A DNA stretch of 64,000 nt from Latrodectus hesperus. Its lineage: Eukaryota; Arthropoda; Arachnida; Araneae; Theridiidae. Positions within the stretch are counted from its first letter, which is position 1. Every line of letters begins with the position of its first letter. The DNA lies in assembly GCA_037975125.1 (NCBI GenBank), contig JAJQOW010000226.1, positions 62,001 through 126,000 of the forward strand, read 5' to 3'. The position numbers and the translations under genes are program-made. Shown here one piece after another: positions 1-12,825 of this stretch. The notes beneath the pieces were generated by a model. That model made no database searches, was not told the DNA's origin, and was given only the letters and a program-made list of their open reading frames with translations.

Positions 1-3000
1 TTTTTATACTGACAAAAGTGATGGTTGAAGGTTGATAAGACCAGGAAATATGGCTTATGAGACAGAAATATTAAGCCCAATTATGTAATTTTTTGATGAT
101 CATTTTAATGGACTGTTTTTTGGACTGATCTTTCTTGGAAGATCAAAGTGGTCTTTTTGTACTGCCCCCATTAACCAATTGCAGACAATACTTTTCCGAA
201 TCGGTCTTTTCGTCCAAATTTATTTTTAATGTAAATAATGTATTGTTCCTCAAATGTTCCACGATTTACATAGCAATCTCTATTAAATCAAATTTGTTTT
301 GGAGCTGGAATGATAGGTTTTCCACACAATATAGCTTTTTTTTTTTACTGTGTTTTGGTAGGTAATCCACTTTTGATACCCAACTATCATCCTATTCAAG
401 AAGAGTTCCATTTCGTTCAGAACAGGCAGAGATGGCCATGTGATGGCTCGATCATCATATTTGTTCTGTCTTAATTCATATAGAAATAATTTTGAATATT
501 TCACCAACAGAAAACTTCTACAGGATTTAAAGATGTCATTAAAACTATGCGTGTGTAATTATATTTATCTTAAATTCTTTGGAACAATTTCTTTTCTCGT
601 TATGTCTGTTTTTTTTTTAAGTTGTGGATGAAAAACTATAAACACACAGTCTAAAACGATAAAATAGTATTAGTTTCCTCTATAACTGCATATAATTAAT
701 AAGAATTGTCTCTATTTCACTTTTCTGCACCTTTTAAAAAATATAACGATACGTAGAATGCTACGTTTCCGTTAACATTTGTGACAGTGGCTACTTGTGA
801 AACCATGCATTTCCTTTGAGGTTTAATGAATTTCTTTATTTGTAATGATACTGGTAACTTAAATAACTATATATTAAGCTCACATATCTTGCAGTTTCGT
901 ATATACTCAGAAAAAATATATTCTTATTCAGTTACGTGACGGACATAGTAAAAGATATTATTGAAAAACGTTTTAAAATATCTTTCTTCCGAGTTTAAAA
1001 TAGCTAATTCATTACTAGTCACTTTTTAAACATGGAGTTTCCTGTTTTATTACCAGGTTGTTTTCAATTACAGGATTTTCGTAGCGAACTGCTGATTCCT
1101 ATTTACCCATCTGCCATGGATTGTTTATTTTATATGAGAAATGAATATACACGTATTCTCAAGAACGACAAAGCTTAGACTTTCTGCTGCTACGCTGTGT
1201 TCTGAGTGGGTTGATCACCATCAATAAATATTAGGATTACACTAAAATAATGAACATGCTTAAGTTTGTTTATTAACTTACAATTTTCTCTGCATCAACA
1301 AACACGCAGTCTGAACAAACGAAATGTTCAGACAAGTATAATAAATACCCATTTAAGAAAAGCTTTTAAAATCAGTATATTTATTTTGAACAGCATTAAA
1401 TTATAAATTATGAAATGGACATGACTTACATTTTTTTTATGTGCTTTACATTTCTTAATAATATTTAAAACACGTGATTTTTCTGATGTTTTATGTTATT
1501 CGTGTTTCGTGCTTTAATGTTAAGTTTTGCTACTGTTATATATTTTTAAGATCATTTGTGGAAAAAATGCGAATCTAACTGTACAATATTTTTTAAATGA
1601 ATGAAATTTACCTAATTGTGAAACTCATTAAAAATATCGAATTGAATTCCATCTGTATTCATCACCAGAACACCACTGAAGTTTCTTTGTCCTGATTGAA
1701 TTCTGAGCAATTATTTTTGACGACTACCACATTTCCTTTTACAGATTCCATTTGCAAATATGCAGTTTTACGCCAACAAAATAGCTCTTTATTTACTTTG
1801 TGGCTTCATGTAATGCACTTTGTGAAATTCTTTGGACACTAGAAATGCTATTGTACAATGGGCTGTTAAAGCAACTAAAATTCAACAGAAAATCTTTTTC
1901 AAAATGCAACGTGTTTTCTTGTGAGTGTTGAAAGCACTAACTCGTTACTTAGTTTTCCAATATGTTCAGCGAATATCATTTGAGATTAATAACAATAACA
2001 CGATTAAAATTCAATTAAACTACATTGTATTGTTTTTTTTATACAAAATCAGTTATAGTTATATTTATGCGTGACACATAATAATTACAAATATCATTCG
2101 GTACGTTATAGCAATTAGAGAACAGCACTTGTTAGGTCATGGAGGATTGAGTGTCATTTCAACACGACCTCATTCTTCACTATCAAATCTGCCGTTCCAT
2201 ATCGGTCGATTTATAGGATTTATAAATGAATATGTAAATTAGTGTTCTCTCCATATATATGTTTATCAAAATTAATTTTGTATCCTAAATCAGGTTCCTT
2301 CAGTAGGATAGATTGTCGCCCACTGATCAGTTCTGCAATAACCTTGATCATCATAAAATATAAAATGGTATGATAAATGTTACGTGAAACTCTTGGACAA
2401 GCCAAGCTCGTTATGCCTTGGCTATGCGAAATTAAGTCAGTATGCTGCATCTCTCGTTTAACCAGAGAACCGTGAAGGTGAAAATTTGATTTTGCTCAAA
2501 ACTACTCCAATGGATGGCCCTACTAGAGGTTCCACTCTCTCACATTTGAAATTGATCTGAAGGGGGAAGAAATATTCTCCATACCATTGCTACTATGGTA
2601 ACTGCTCAACGACCAAACACAAGAATTTCGATTCAGATTTAACGAGCATGTATATCGCCAGTCCTGTGTAGTTGTTTGTTGGAATTGGGAATCGAACCCC
2701 AACCTTCTAGTGGAAAAGCTGATGCTTTTACAACTTGGCTACTACGGCCCATGAAAAATATACATATCGATTACAAAGTATAAATTTTGAATCATCATCT
2801 TTATAAGTCATACTCATTTAGTTTTTCAGAATGAAGGTAATTTTCAATTTTATAATTTTCAAAAGTGGTAATCTATGATATCCTATATTCCTCAAATTCA
2901 AAAGATGTACAATTCAGAACTATCTTAGAAATTTGAAGAAAGAAGAGCTGTCATAAACGTATGTATATTACTTGGAAATGGAAATAGCACAACAAAATAC

Positions 3001-3425
3001 AGTAACTCAAAAGATTTAAATTAAAGAAATAACAGATATTAAATGTAAAGTTTATTAGTAAGAAGAAATCATTGGAGAAAAGACAAGGCTGACAGGAAAG
3101 CATGTTACAGATTGGATGAATGAGAGAGGTAATAATCTTCCATTTTAAGGAGTTTAATGTTTCATTCGATACCTTAAAATCGACGATATATTGCTTTTTA
3201 AGGATGTATTCGAAGTGAGAAAATGTTGGAAGGGTATAAACTAATGAATCATATTCAATGAAAAAATTATTTCAACTATTCAATTATTCAAATTTATTCA
3301 AAAATTACATCAACATTATTTTAAATAAATATGAAATATGAGAAAACAAAACTTGTCAAAAACTTGCATTGAGCGTTTTTCATTATACGTTTCTATTTCG
3401 TATGTGCTAGTATGTAATGCAAAAT
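1..3425. repeat. Segmental duplication block A, copy A1
   Basis: This stretch matches 32240-35496 along most of its length and 47690-49460 with a large gap; its first 630 bases also match 15300-15945. The copies share long runs with scattered substitutions and indels, which is seen directly. It starts before the window. At about 618-630 it has an uninterrupted site where copies A2 and A3 carry a SINE, so this copy shows the pre-insertion state. A tRNA-headed SINE at about 2500-2752 is shared with A3 and A4. On the minus strand, 130-510 holds fragments of conserved frames described under A3. No intact gene is visible. Confidence 0.8.
2500..2752 (-). mobile_element. tRNA-headed SINE (family B), copy 1
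   Basis: Read on the minus strand, the element begins near 2752 with an A-box-like stretch and a B-box-like GGGTTCGATTCCC motif, followed by a non-tRNA body. The same sequence occurs at about 35025-35280 and 48590-48862, always inside block A, so the three copies arose by block duplication rather than separate insertions. The 3' limit is approximate because no clear target-site duplication was found. Confidence 0.65.
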
Positions 3426-4300
3426 CCCTTAAATGATGATGAGCAGATGTAATTGAGCAGAAAGTTTTTATGAAAGTTCCATTAAATGGAAATAAGATTT
3501 AGAACACAAAGCTTATAAAATGATGACACAATACTTATTAACTTATGAAGAAAATGTTTTTAGTAATTTATGGGTGTGTAATTTGGACAAGGCTTATTTA
3601 ATCTCTCTCTCTCTATCACTCTTTCTATAACTTTATAAAAATATACTATCGGTTAATAAATGTTTGGAAATCCATAAAAATGAAGATATATGTAGTTCTG
3701 ATCTATACAATACACACCTTATGCCCTTAAATATCACGCAGGAAAAATTTAAATTTAACGGCTCCAATTCCGAAATTCTATCGGTTTTACTTCGAGAAAG
3801 GCGTAATTGTCGGACATCAGAAATTTCTTAATTGAGATATCAAATGAGTTAATCATTTCTAAGTCGGAATACGCTTTTCTGATTAAAAAGTTGAAGGTGA
3901 TTGGTGATTCTTAGAATGCTTTTCGAAATAATAGATCCAGACCGGCGAGCCCTGTCCAAGAAAAATCCAAAACTTCAAACGGCCTTAGAAGTTCAAACAA
4001 ACATCAAGGATTGTTTTGATAAATACTTACACTATAAAGCACATTTGCTTAGTTTCCATAACCTTATCAAGTTCTTTAATTCTTTTATATATTTCAAATT
4101 TCAAACGTAAGGCTTTGTTAAGCTGATGTTTGGAAAGTCGAAATCATACAGTAGAGGTATTGATACACATTCTCTGGAATGAATCAGCCACACTCAGATT
4201 ATACTGATTAAATTTACTTACAATATTTTATAAGAGATAAAAAACCCAGAGTTTAGTAAGTTTACACAAATTTTAAAGACAAACGTTGTCTACAATGTTG
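3426..4300. other. No gene seen
   Basis: AT-rich DNA with a short TC-rich run near 3602. I see no homology to other parts of the window, no recognisable domain and no structured element. The 69-codon open frame at 3901-4110 has no family features and is probably chance. Confidence 0.5.
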
Positions 4301-4309
4301 TCTACACTT

Positions 4310-5830
4310 AAAAAACTTGGTAGATTGATAAATGTAAAAAAATAAGATCTGACGAATCATCTTTCTGTACAACAGACAGACAGACAACGAGAGATGGAAG
4401 CCCTGCTCTATACCAATAGGTTATCAGGTATGCTCCCACCTCAATTTGGAGAAACAGACACCTTCCACAGAGTGTCCGGCGTCCACGGAGAACCGTGACC
4501 ACAGCTAATTATTGAATCAAGTGATATTCATTGGTGGGGCACAAAGGCCTGCAGGTGTGCTTCCTTGTGATAGTTGGGCAGCTGTGCTGGGTTGAAGGTC
4601 TACTTCACTGTCCGAGTTGGAGATGACATCGATTGGGATTCGGATTAGTGGATCTTTACAGCAATCCAAGCCCTTGTTTTGTAGGAGGGTCATCAGCTGG
4701 ATGAGACGTTGTTTCCTGAAGTCATCTGTTAGGCAGAATTTAATGAATTGTGTTGTGCTTTGGTTCGTGGAGATTTTTAGGTGATAGTTTGCCGTTAATG
4801 GGCATTCTGTTAAGTAGTGTGTTAGATTTCCTGTTATATTGCATGTGCAGAGTGGGGAGCTTGCCTTGCCAAATCTGTGGAAGTAGCTGGGACATGGTGC
4901 ATGGTTGGTGAGGAAACCATTCAGGAATGGATTGGAGTGCAGGATGTCGGCGTTTACTTTGGGGATGATTTCCCGTGTATATTTATCGGTAGTCGAATTA
5001 TCCCAAAGTTGTTGCCATTTTTTGGTGATATTTTGGAAAATTTTACGCTTAGCTTTGGCTCTTGACCACTTGATGGGGTTAACTGTAAGTTTGATTGTGA
5101 AGCTGCTTCTTTGGCCGCGGCGTCTGCTGTTTCGTTTCCCAGGACTCCATTGTGGGCTTTTATCCAGCTGGGTTGGAAGAGGCAGTGGCGATTGTCGAAA
5201 AGAATTTCTTGGGTTGCTTTAATAACTGGGGATTTATGGTTTGGACTGTTTATGGCCAGCAGGGATGATAAGCTGTCTGACCAGATAGTGACCGTATTTA
5301 TATTTTGGTGGATGCAGTACAGAATGAATTCTTTTATGGACAGAGCTTCTACTTGGAATACCGAGTTTTCTTCATGCAGTTTGTAGAGTTTTTTGTGAAT
5401 TGGATCTGAATTTTCGTAGACTATGAAGGCTGCTCCTGTTTGGTTGTTTAGCTGGCATCCATCGGTGTAGACATTAAATTTGGTTGGGATTGGTTGTTTT
5501 TGGGATGGTGCGGTCGAGATATTGAGGATATTGTGTCTGTGGCTTCTGATAGCGGGATGCATGTCGTCTTTGTTGAAGAGAGGTTCATAGTTGGTGGCTA
5601 CGAGGGTGGAATTGTTTTCGATGGAGATGTTTTTACTGAGTTGTAGCACTTGCGTTTTCAATGCGATTGCTTCTAGGGTTAGGTGTAGTGGTGGAAGGCC
5701 CGCCAGGACATTTGCTGCTGCGGTTGAGGTAGTTTTGAAGGTTCTGGTGATCATTATTGCTTGCAGAAGCGTATAATCGTGATAGTCTCCTTCCAACTGT
5801 CAATCATGGTGTTGTATCTGTCATCAGATG
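4310..5830 (-). mobile_element. 5'-truncated RNase H-bearing non-LTR retrotransposon
   Basis: This is the 3' end of a LINE on the minus strand. It keeps the region after the reverse transcriptase, an RNase H domain, the C-terminal zinc-knuckle-like segment and about 200 bp of 3' untranslated sequence. The coding part is GC-richer than its AT-rich surroundings. The 5' break lies near 5830, where homology to the linker between reverse transcriptase and RNase H stops, which is typical of incomplete target-primed insertion. The 3' limit near 4310 is a guess from composition. Confidence 0.8.
4517..5796 (-). pseudogene. LINE ORF2 C-terminal fragment: RNase H and zinc-knuckle region
   Basis: The first frame covers 280 codons. 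At about residues 105-220 it shows an RNase H fold with the landmarks YTDG, a conserved E in QVEAL, SDSLSSL and KAHNGVLGNETADAAAK, so the D, E, D and D/H catalytic positions appear kept. In non-LTR elements of the I, R1 and related groups this domain removes RNA from the RNA:DNA hybrid. A one-base frameshift near 5090-5110 moves the rest into another frame. That frame continues to a stop at 4517-4519 and contains the CTC...H...C pattern typical of the ORF2 C-terminus (PLCTCNITGNLTHYLTECP). The reverse transcriptase and endonuclease are absent, so it cannot be autonomous. The exact clade is not assigned. Confidence 0.85.
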
Positions 5831-7358
5831 GGCAGGCCGGTGTGATTTTCTGATAGTTCAATTTTATCATAAAAAGCAAGTATTACTTGAAGAATTATAT
5901 AAAAATCTTATAGCTTATATAACAAAACTATCCTATAGTGCAAAATTTGTTTTCTGCAGGAGATAGAATTTTCCACTTATATAGTTAAGAATAAGAATTG
6001 AAATTCCATTTCTATAAAAATTTGTGTTTTATTAATTGCAAAAAGCTATGAATTCCTTTAATAAATTTCTGCTATTCTTTTGCAATTTGTTGATATATTG
6101 ATAAACGTGTACTAACTTTATAACAGAAAATTAATATATTGATATTTTTCAAGCAAAATTAACTGTTGTACTATAATTTTAAGGAAAGTCTTATAATTAT
6201 GGAAGCTCATGGTCAAGTTATTTTTTATTTCTTCCGAAAGTCTTGGGCCATAATAAAATCACAGATTAATATTCATTGTTATATTTATTGGTAAAATCCT
6301 AAAACTACAGTAAGATGTAAAACTATTGTGTAAAATTCTGAATTTTCTAAAAAAATACTTAAATAGAAATATTGTTTTTCTTTCTGAGGATGTATCTTGC
6401 AAATATTGTGTGTATTGTATTAACGTATTCATCCTGTTTAATATGCTATTTGTGTTACATTGTAATATATAGATACAAACAGCGCACGACATTGAAGATT
6501 CCTGCTGGTATTTTTAATAAAATATAATCAAGTCTATTAAATATTTTCAATTTACATCCTTCGTAATGATTTTACAAGCGGCGTATTCGACGCATTCTAC
6601 AAAATTTGGACATATGTCAGTCACTACTATTATAAATATGTATATAGCTACTACTATTATATTATTATAAATACTACTCTTATAAATATGCATAGTCTTT
6701 GAATAGTTAGAATTTTGGCACTTTAAACTTTCTATAATCTTTAAGATAACAAAAAGTAGAATTATAATCATGTGCAAACATCCTAAAATTAGCATTGTAA
6801 AATGTAAGCCCAAATGCAATATATGTTTTTTACTCATTAGTAAAATATTTGGTTATACTTTTAGGAAATTAACTCTTTTAGGAAATTCTTAAGCAAATGT
6901 TTTATTAAAATTAATTATTTCATTGCATTAAGGCTTTTGCGCTTAATTAAGCAATGCGTTTATTAAATTTTTTGGATATGGTGAAAATTTAGTTTGAGAA
7001 ATTATTAGAGAGTACTGCTACGTTTATGTACAGTTTTAAGGGTTAGTTATTCTTTTTATTTCAAATTTCTTTATCAAGAAAAAATTATGAATATCACTAA
7101 CATGCTCAGATTATTGACAAAATGAGGTTAATTATTTTTTAATTTAAATTATTATTAAAAAGACAAATTTAATTTACAATATGTCATCAACGAAGTTTAG
7201 CATGAGGCTCTTAATTTATAAAAACAATTAGATTTTTCATTGTTATTGAAAAAAATAAATGAAGCTTCAAAATTTGAGAACTATTTTACCTAATCACATG
7301 ACGGAATTATTGCTTGATTTTTAATAAAAAATTTCATAGAATATACTTACTTATCATA
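5831..7358. other. No gene seen
   Basis: Strongly AT-rich sequence without recognisable domains, duplicated blocks or tRNA-like elements. Short open frames at 6259-6492 and 6547-6837 have AT-driven composition and no family signature, so I treat them as chance. Confidence 0.5.
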
Positions 7359-7460
7359 TATATATATATATATATATTTATTTATTTATATTTACATATA
7401 TATTTACATATATAGATATTTACATATATACATATACACAGATATTTACGCACACACACA
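7359..7460. repeat. TA-rich simple repeat with TTTA and CACA variants
   Basis: A TA run starts near 7359 and degrades into TATTTA, ACATATAT and CACACA variants by 7460. It is a compound microsatellite. Confidence 0.85.
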
Positions 7461-7504
7461 TAAAAGCATGAATATGTTTATTATATGCGTATTAGATAAA
7501 GCGC

Positions 7505-7813
7505 TTTAGATATGCTGTTGTTACACCTGCTTCTCTGTACTTAACCCTGAGATGGGCTCAACCAATTTGATAAAAGCAGCCGGGTGGAGTCTTCGTAATT
7601 TTGAAGCATGGGCCAAGACGAAGACCCCCAATAGTTTGCCTGCAACCCCAAGAGGTATAATTTCATTTAAAGTCCATTGCTGCCACTCACAGTTTTAACG
7701 TTCCCCAGTCACCATTAGCGAACACGACGAATTTTCGGTCGGCCGTGATTCGAACTCATTACCTTTCGATAAGGAGAACAATGCCTTAACCAACCCAACC
7801 AGACCACCTCGGC
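7505..7813 (-). mobile_element. tRNA-headed SINE (family C)
   Basis: On the minus strand the element starts near 7813 with an A-box-like stretch (GGGTTGGTTAAGGC) and, about 40 bases further, a B-box match (GAGTTCGAATCAC). A longer body of moderate GC follows, running down to about 7505. The polymerase III box spacing and the drop in AT content support a tRNA-derived SINE. I saw no second copy in the window, so the ends are approximate. Confidence 0.65.
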
Positions 7814-9084
7814 ATATTTTAGGGATGTGAATTTCTTATAATGTGCAATAAAAATAATTTTGCTATAGTTAGAAACTGTACGGTTGTCTTATTTTTTATA
7901 ATATTAATTCCGCAGAGATTCGTTTACATTCACAGTTTCCAAATTTGTAAGTGTTTAGTACAGCGTATACTAAGTTTCTAAAGACTTTTCATTTCTACAA
8001 AAAATATTTTCGTATTTTGTAGATTATTTACAGAACTAATAGCTCGAATATAAGGAATTTTAGTTTGTAAGTATTTTAGAAATATTGCAGAATCTGTTAG
8101 AATGCGCAATTGATATAGAATCGAAAAATTTGATAGTAAATATTTGTTCTTACCAGTATACAGACTTTGCGCCGAAATTTTAGGGTGCAGAAAATTCAGA
8201 TTTTGAGTTCCTATAGCAACGGTTCCATTTGTAACGCAAAATTTTTTAAAAGGTGTAAGATTTCTCGGATGCTTTTACTAAATGTTATTGCTTTCGTGTA
8301 ACTGTGACATTTGTTTTCTACTTATCTGGTTTATAGTAATACATAGAGAGAAAATTTACACCGAATAAAAAAAAACTTTGACCAGCTGAACTTTCTTTTA
8401 AACTTTGCGCTGTTTTAAATTGAAAAGATGTCTTGCTTAACTAAATACAAATCTCATCCGCACGTACACTAGATTACAACCACTACTTCCGAAGACATAA
8501 AGGATTGTGCTGCAGTGCAACTCGATGTCCACGTTAATCGTCATATGTGTCCTATAATGATGATTAATTTAATGGAATTATAATTAAGGATACGAATTCA
8601 CAACTTCCTCAATAACAATGCAAATCAGTATTTGAAAAATAATATAAATCAAGGTTTATTAGTGAAGAGCGTGATTGGCTATAGATCAGCTCGTGCAGTC
8701 TCCACAGCTTTTGCAAAATGTTTAACAATTGTCATATTCGATGCGGAGGAAAATATACACGCAGTTTTCCCACTTCATATGTGCAAGCACTTAACACTAA
8801 AATTTAACTTCTTGAAGAAGAAAAGTAATGCAGCATAAACATAATTATGGAAGATCACAATTTATTCATTAAAATAGGGTGCTTCTAAAGAACAGATTTA
8901 ATAGATAGATTTGGAAATTTTTTGCCAATAATGAAAGTGATATGCCATAAATAGCGGTCTTTCTTTGAGTTGATTAAAATACATAATATGTATGAGTTTG
9001 CAATAAAAAGAAAAAAGAATGTTGTCCTATTCATATTTATAAATACTAGATTATCATCATTATTACAATAAAAATATTTGCCGC

Positions 9085-9290
9085 GCAACTTGTTTAGTGG
9101 TCAGCGTGCCTGACTGCGGATAGTGAGGTCCTGGATTTGAATCCTGGTTCGGGCATGGATGTACTTTCTCTATTTATCCTGTCTTTTTCCTTTCCTTGTA
9201 TGAATGAGGTGTGAATGGTTGCTTACCCTATAAAACGGGTACCTATGGCATGTGTGTAGAGTCATTAGTAACATTGTCGTTAGTAACAAA
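9085..9290 (+). mobile_element. tRNA-headed SINE (family D)
   Basis: The head contains TTAGTGGTCAGCGTGCCTGA, which fits an A box, and GGATTTGAATCC, which fits a B box about 40 bases later. It does not fold as a real tRNA: the T-arm stem does not pair and the acceptor stem is poor. A non-tRNA body follows and ends in a duplicated AGTAACATTGTCGTTAGTAAC-like tail. I therefore call a SINE, not a tRNA gene. Confidence 0.65.
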
Positions 9291-9924
9291 AACATAAAAA
9301 TATTTTATCCTGTCTTTCTCATATTATTCAACAATTAATTCAAACGTTAGTTATTTAGATCAAAATGAATTTTATTGTATAACATTTTGTAATTTTCAAA
9401 GTGTTTCTAAACAACAATAGCATAGGTTACAGTTAATGTAAATTTTAGAAAAAAACAAATCATAAAACTGAAATTTATAAATAAAAGGACAATTTTTTTG
9501 AAAGTGAAAATTGCTGGATTTTAAGTGAGCATAAAAACTTATTCAGCAATAATCAGCTTTTTAACATAAATAATCTATAAATATCAAAAATATATTGAAA
9601 TCAGTAGAAATATAAAGCATTATAAATATTATATTAAATTACTTTATCTTGTTGAAATAAATTTTGAATTTTAAAAAACTGTCCAGGAAATTTTTTGACA
9701 TTAAATTATACTCTTTTACAATCCTTTAAAAAATTATACTTAAAGTTTCTCTCCCTATAAGTGTTTCTGTACAAATAACTGATGATATAGATCAACAAAC
9801 TTCCAATATTTCTTGCGCTCTAAAATATGCTCACTCAAAGAATATGTTCTTAGAGATGCACATATATATCAACAGTAAATACATTTTTACAATTCACTTT
9901 AATAAACTAATTTCCTTCAGTCGT

Positions 9925-10400
9925 TTTTGAAGAAAACCTTTTAAATTTTTCTACATGAAATACAATTTTCCATCATTTCTCACAATGGCACTTCATAACA
10001 ATTATTTTTCAGACCAGTATTAATTTGAAATAATTAGCTGTAAAAGAAGAAATGAAATTGGTATGTTTGAAGGATATATGAGCTTGAGGCTGTTTTGGAT
10101 GTTGAGGAAGCTGGAATGAATAATTCGGTTTCCAAAATCAGTGTATAAAAGCATTGGGAAACATATTTTCACTGATATAGTTATCAGTTGTAACGTAAAC
10201 CTCAGTGTCCCAACGTTCAAAAATTATTTAGACTTAAATGGCTGCAGAAGTGTTTAGGTAATAATGGAATGAAATTCCTACAGTGGTTATCACGCAATTT
10301 GATATTTATACAACTGGTTTTTAAAATAGTAAAATCAGGAATATCAAATTACCATTTATATCCCAAAAGAAGTAATTGTCACATGAAAAATAATGTCAGA
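9925..10400 (-). pseudogene. Array copy P1 of the unrecognised multi-exon family (T, Y, W relics)
   Basis: Read on the minus strand, block T is at 10353-10400 and ends in a splice-donor-like G|GTAATTT. Block Y is at 10015-10232 and begins after an AG at the end of a pyrimidine-rich stretch. Y contains the frame VYVTTDNYISENMF, shared with copy P11, then after a shift ETELFIPASS, shared with several copies, and ends ANYFKLIL before GTCTGA. A W-like relic lies near 9930-9990. Stops and two shifts show this copy is broken. The protein family is not recognised; the case rests on frames and borders that agree between diverged copies. Confidence 0.45.
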
Positions 10401-10404
10401 GTGA

Positions 10405-11295
10405 AATAAATATGCAAAATATAAATGGTTAAAATATCTAAGCTAAGAAGTGTTACTCCTTGATTCTCAAATGCAAAACTGACGATGAAAATAACTTCAA
10501 CAAACTATATAAACCAAAGGATACAATTTTTGGTAAAGTACAAATTGCTCGATTTCGAATCAGCATAGAAACAAGCATATTTTCTATGCAGAAAAAGATG
10601 AAAAATATATCCACAAGAAGTATAAATATCCAGAAAACATAAAATATTATAAATAAAAAATTTCAATGAAATGTAAAACAAGAAATACATTTTTGTCAAA
10701 ACAGATTTTAAAAATTAAAATATCATTTATTGAATTTATTAAAAATTTAAAACATTCTTACACTCAGAAAAAATCTATACTTGTAATTTTTTTTTTGATA
10801 ATAAATTGCTTAAAGCTAAGGATATAGAATTAGTAACCTCAAAATTCCTATGATTAAAAAAATTCCTTCGTTCCTTCCTGCGTTTCCTTTGTATGATTTT
10901 ATTAGCATATATTTGTTCTGAGGAAATTAAGATGCAAACAATCAACGAGACAAAAATAAGAACACAATTCTTATTTTTAATGTCAGTACTAGTTTGGAAT
11001 AATTTCTTATGTAAGAATAAAATAAAGATTCCTACGTCTTTCTAGTTCTTTGAATGTAGGGGAATTTTGCTTAATATTAAAGAATTTCCAACTATTAAAC
11101 TATTAAGTATAATAGTTTATGTATGTATCTATGTATTTCTCAACATGTATTAAACATGCATGCCATAAAAATGTATACGCAATATATTAAAGAATATATT
11201 ATATGAATGTTTAAGGGACTCAATTTGAAACACCATTGTTTGTTGGGACGTCTACCTTACTAGAGTTTTCCAGAGGATACATTGTGAAGCCACAC
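10405..11295. repeat. Duplicated inter-exon block, paired with 41310-42180
   Basis: The stretch from about 10470 to 11000 matches 41320-41640 and 41925-41990 closely, for example around the shared text near 10520-10600 and 41355-41440. The partner has a long TA array (41996-42134) where this copy has ordinary sequence at 11030-11210. A 3' remnant of block Y is recognisable at about 10986-11025 on the minus strand. Otherwise no gene is seen. Confidence 0.65.
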
Positions 11296-11640
11296 TTATG
11301 GTAATGCGTTTACCTGTGAAAAGAAATATGCAAAATCTGTCACATGTGTTAGCCCAGAAAACATTACCAATATCGTAACAGAAATATATACTTACCCTTA
11401 TTAAAATTTGTTGCCAAAACGATCTTCTAAACTAAAATGAGGTATTTTAAAACTGAAGAGTCATACCTGTAATTCATAATATTGGATACATTTTGTGTAA
11501 ACTATAGCATCCACTTCGTTCCTTATGTGGTTTAAATTAAAGTATATTTGATCTAAACAAAAGCAGAGAATCTCACAATTATAGGAATGGATATAAAAGT
11601 GAACTGAATTACATACCAGAAACACACAAGCAACAGCAAA
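11296..11640 (-). pseudogene. Array copy P2 of the unrecognised family (W, V, U blocks with good splice borders)
   Basis: This copy has the cleanest splice borders. W spans 11467-11552, after TTTGTTTAG and before CAG|GTATGA; its second half reads EVDAIVYTKCIQYYELQ, matching EVGAIIYIKCLKYPELY in copy P11. V spans 11396-11431 (exactly 36 nt), after ATTTTAG and before AGG|GTAAGT, reading FRRSFWQQILIR. U follows TTTTCACAG at 11313 and reaches a stop within six codons. W carries a compensating pair of one-base indels relative to P11. Function is unknown. The borders, the lengths divisible by three and the agreement of frames suggest real exons in the ancestor. Confidence 0.5.
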
Positions 11641-11958
11641 CCATCCATTATTATATACCTGCTTTTGTGTGTTTTCGATGTATTTACTTAATGAATCTAT
11701 AAATGAATAATAAAAACATGTTATTTATTACTTGATTGTATTTCATAAAATCATTTTATTTTAAATGTTAAAAATATATATTTTACAAGCAAAATCGACT
11801 GGATTATTTAATATTCTCTTTATTATATTTTACAAACAACTCATTGTCTGAAATCTTAAAGAGGATTAGCTTGATATTATTCCATACATATTATAAAATT
11901 TTTGCAAGATATTTGATCTTTCACTGTCAATTGGATTCGGAGAATTTATTTTGGGAAC

Positions 11959-12213
11959 TCACTTGCATTCAGAATTGTTCGCCTTTGAAAAAGTAAAATT
12001 TAGGAACTCAAATACAAGAAAAAAAAACCCGAATTCAAGTCAAATGTGAGCTTTTCGTTATTGAAACATTAATGTCAATGATATTCTTTTCTAATCTGAA
12101 CAGTTATAACATTAATCAACTACAATTTTAAATCAAGACAATTTAAATGTTTCAGGTGTTACAATATCAATTGCTGCTTTCTTTATGTGATTAAAAAAAA
12201 AAAGCATATTTGA
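11959..12213 (-). pseudogene. Array copy P3 of the unrecognised family (W, V and terminal U)
   Basis: W is near 12135-12213, V near 12068-12100 and U at 11959-12006. U is 48 nt: after a TTGTATTTGAG acceptor-like stretch it reads FLNFTFSKANNSECK followed by TGA. The same length and stop occur at 37577-37624 and 52827-52874. The W relic has an expanded A/T run that breaks the frame. The identical length and shared stop in three diverged copies suggest U is the last coding exon. Confidence 0.45.
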
Positions 12214-12825
12214 CTTGGGGAAATAGAAATGCTGAGCATCAAAGGAACATTCTTATGAAATCAACACATACTATGACTGGCAATATTAAAGTGGGATTAT
12301 ATACTGTATCAGAAAACAAGAAACTTTGGAAAATGGTGCATGTTGATGATATTCTTTCATTTTAATACTCAAGTTAAAATCCTTAAGTGCACAGATGTTT
12401 TAGAGATTAAATTTCTATATTTTCAGTTTAGAAGTTATCTAACCATAAAGTGTTTTAAATACAAATGTGTTTTGATTACATTTATTTTATATGTATTACA
12501 AATATCAATTAGGAAAATATTAAATATGAGCAGGATTTGAGACAAAACATTATATAAAATGAAATGTTGGTTCACGATATGCCTACTTATATATGTATTC
12601 GGACATTCATATTAATGTCATATAAGAATGAATAAGAAATTAAAAATTCATAATGTGTATTACTTGAATTTCGTTTAAATATTACTTCGCTTAATATTCA
12701 AGAATGTCCAAGTATTATGCATATTTGTTTAATTTATTTTGTATCCTCTTTATAAAACTTTTTATAAACAATTTATTGTAGGAATATTTATAATAAAAAA
12801 CATTGTAGGAATACTTAATCTAACA

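Noticed and set aside
4877..5386. Plus-strand open frames overlapping the LINE
   Set aside because: They are shadows of the minus-strand RNase H coding sequence.
9085..9165. Possible tRNA gene
   Set aside because: The A and B boxes are present, but the T-arm and acceptor stem do not pair and a SINE body follows.
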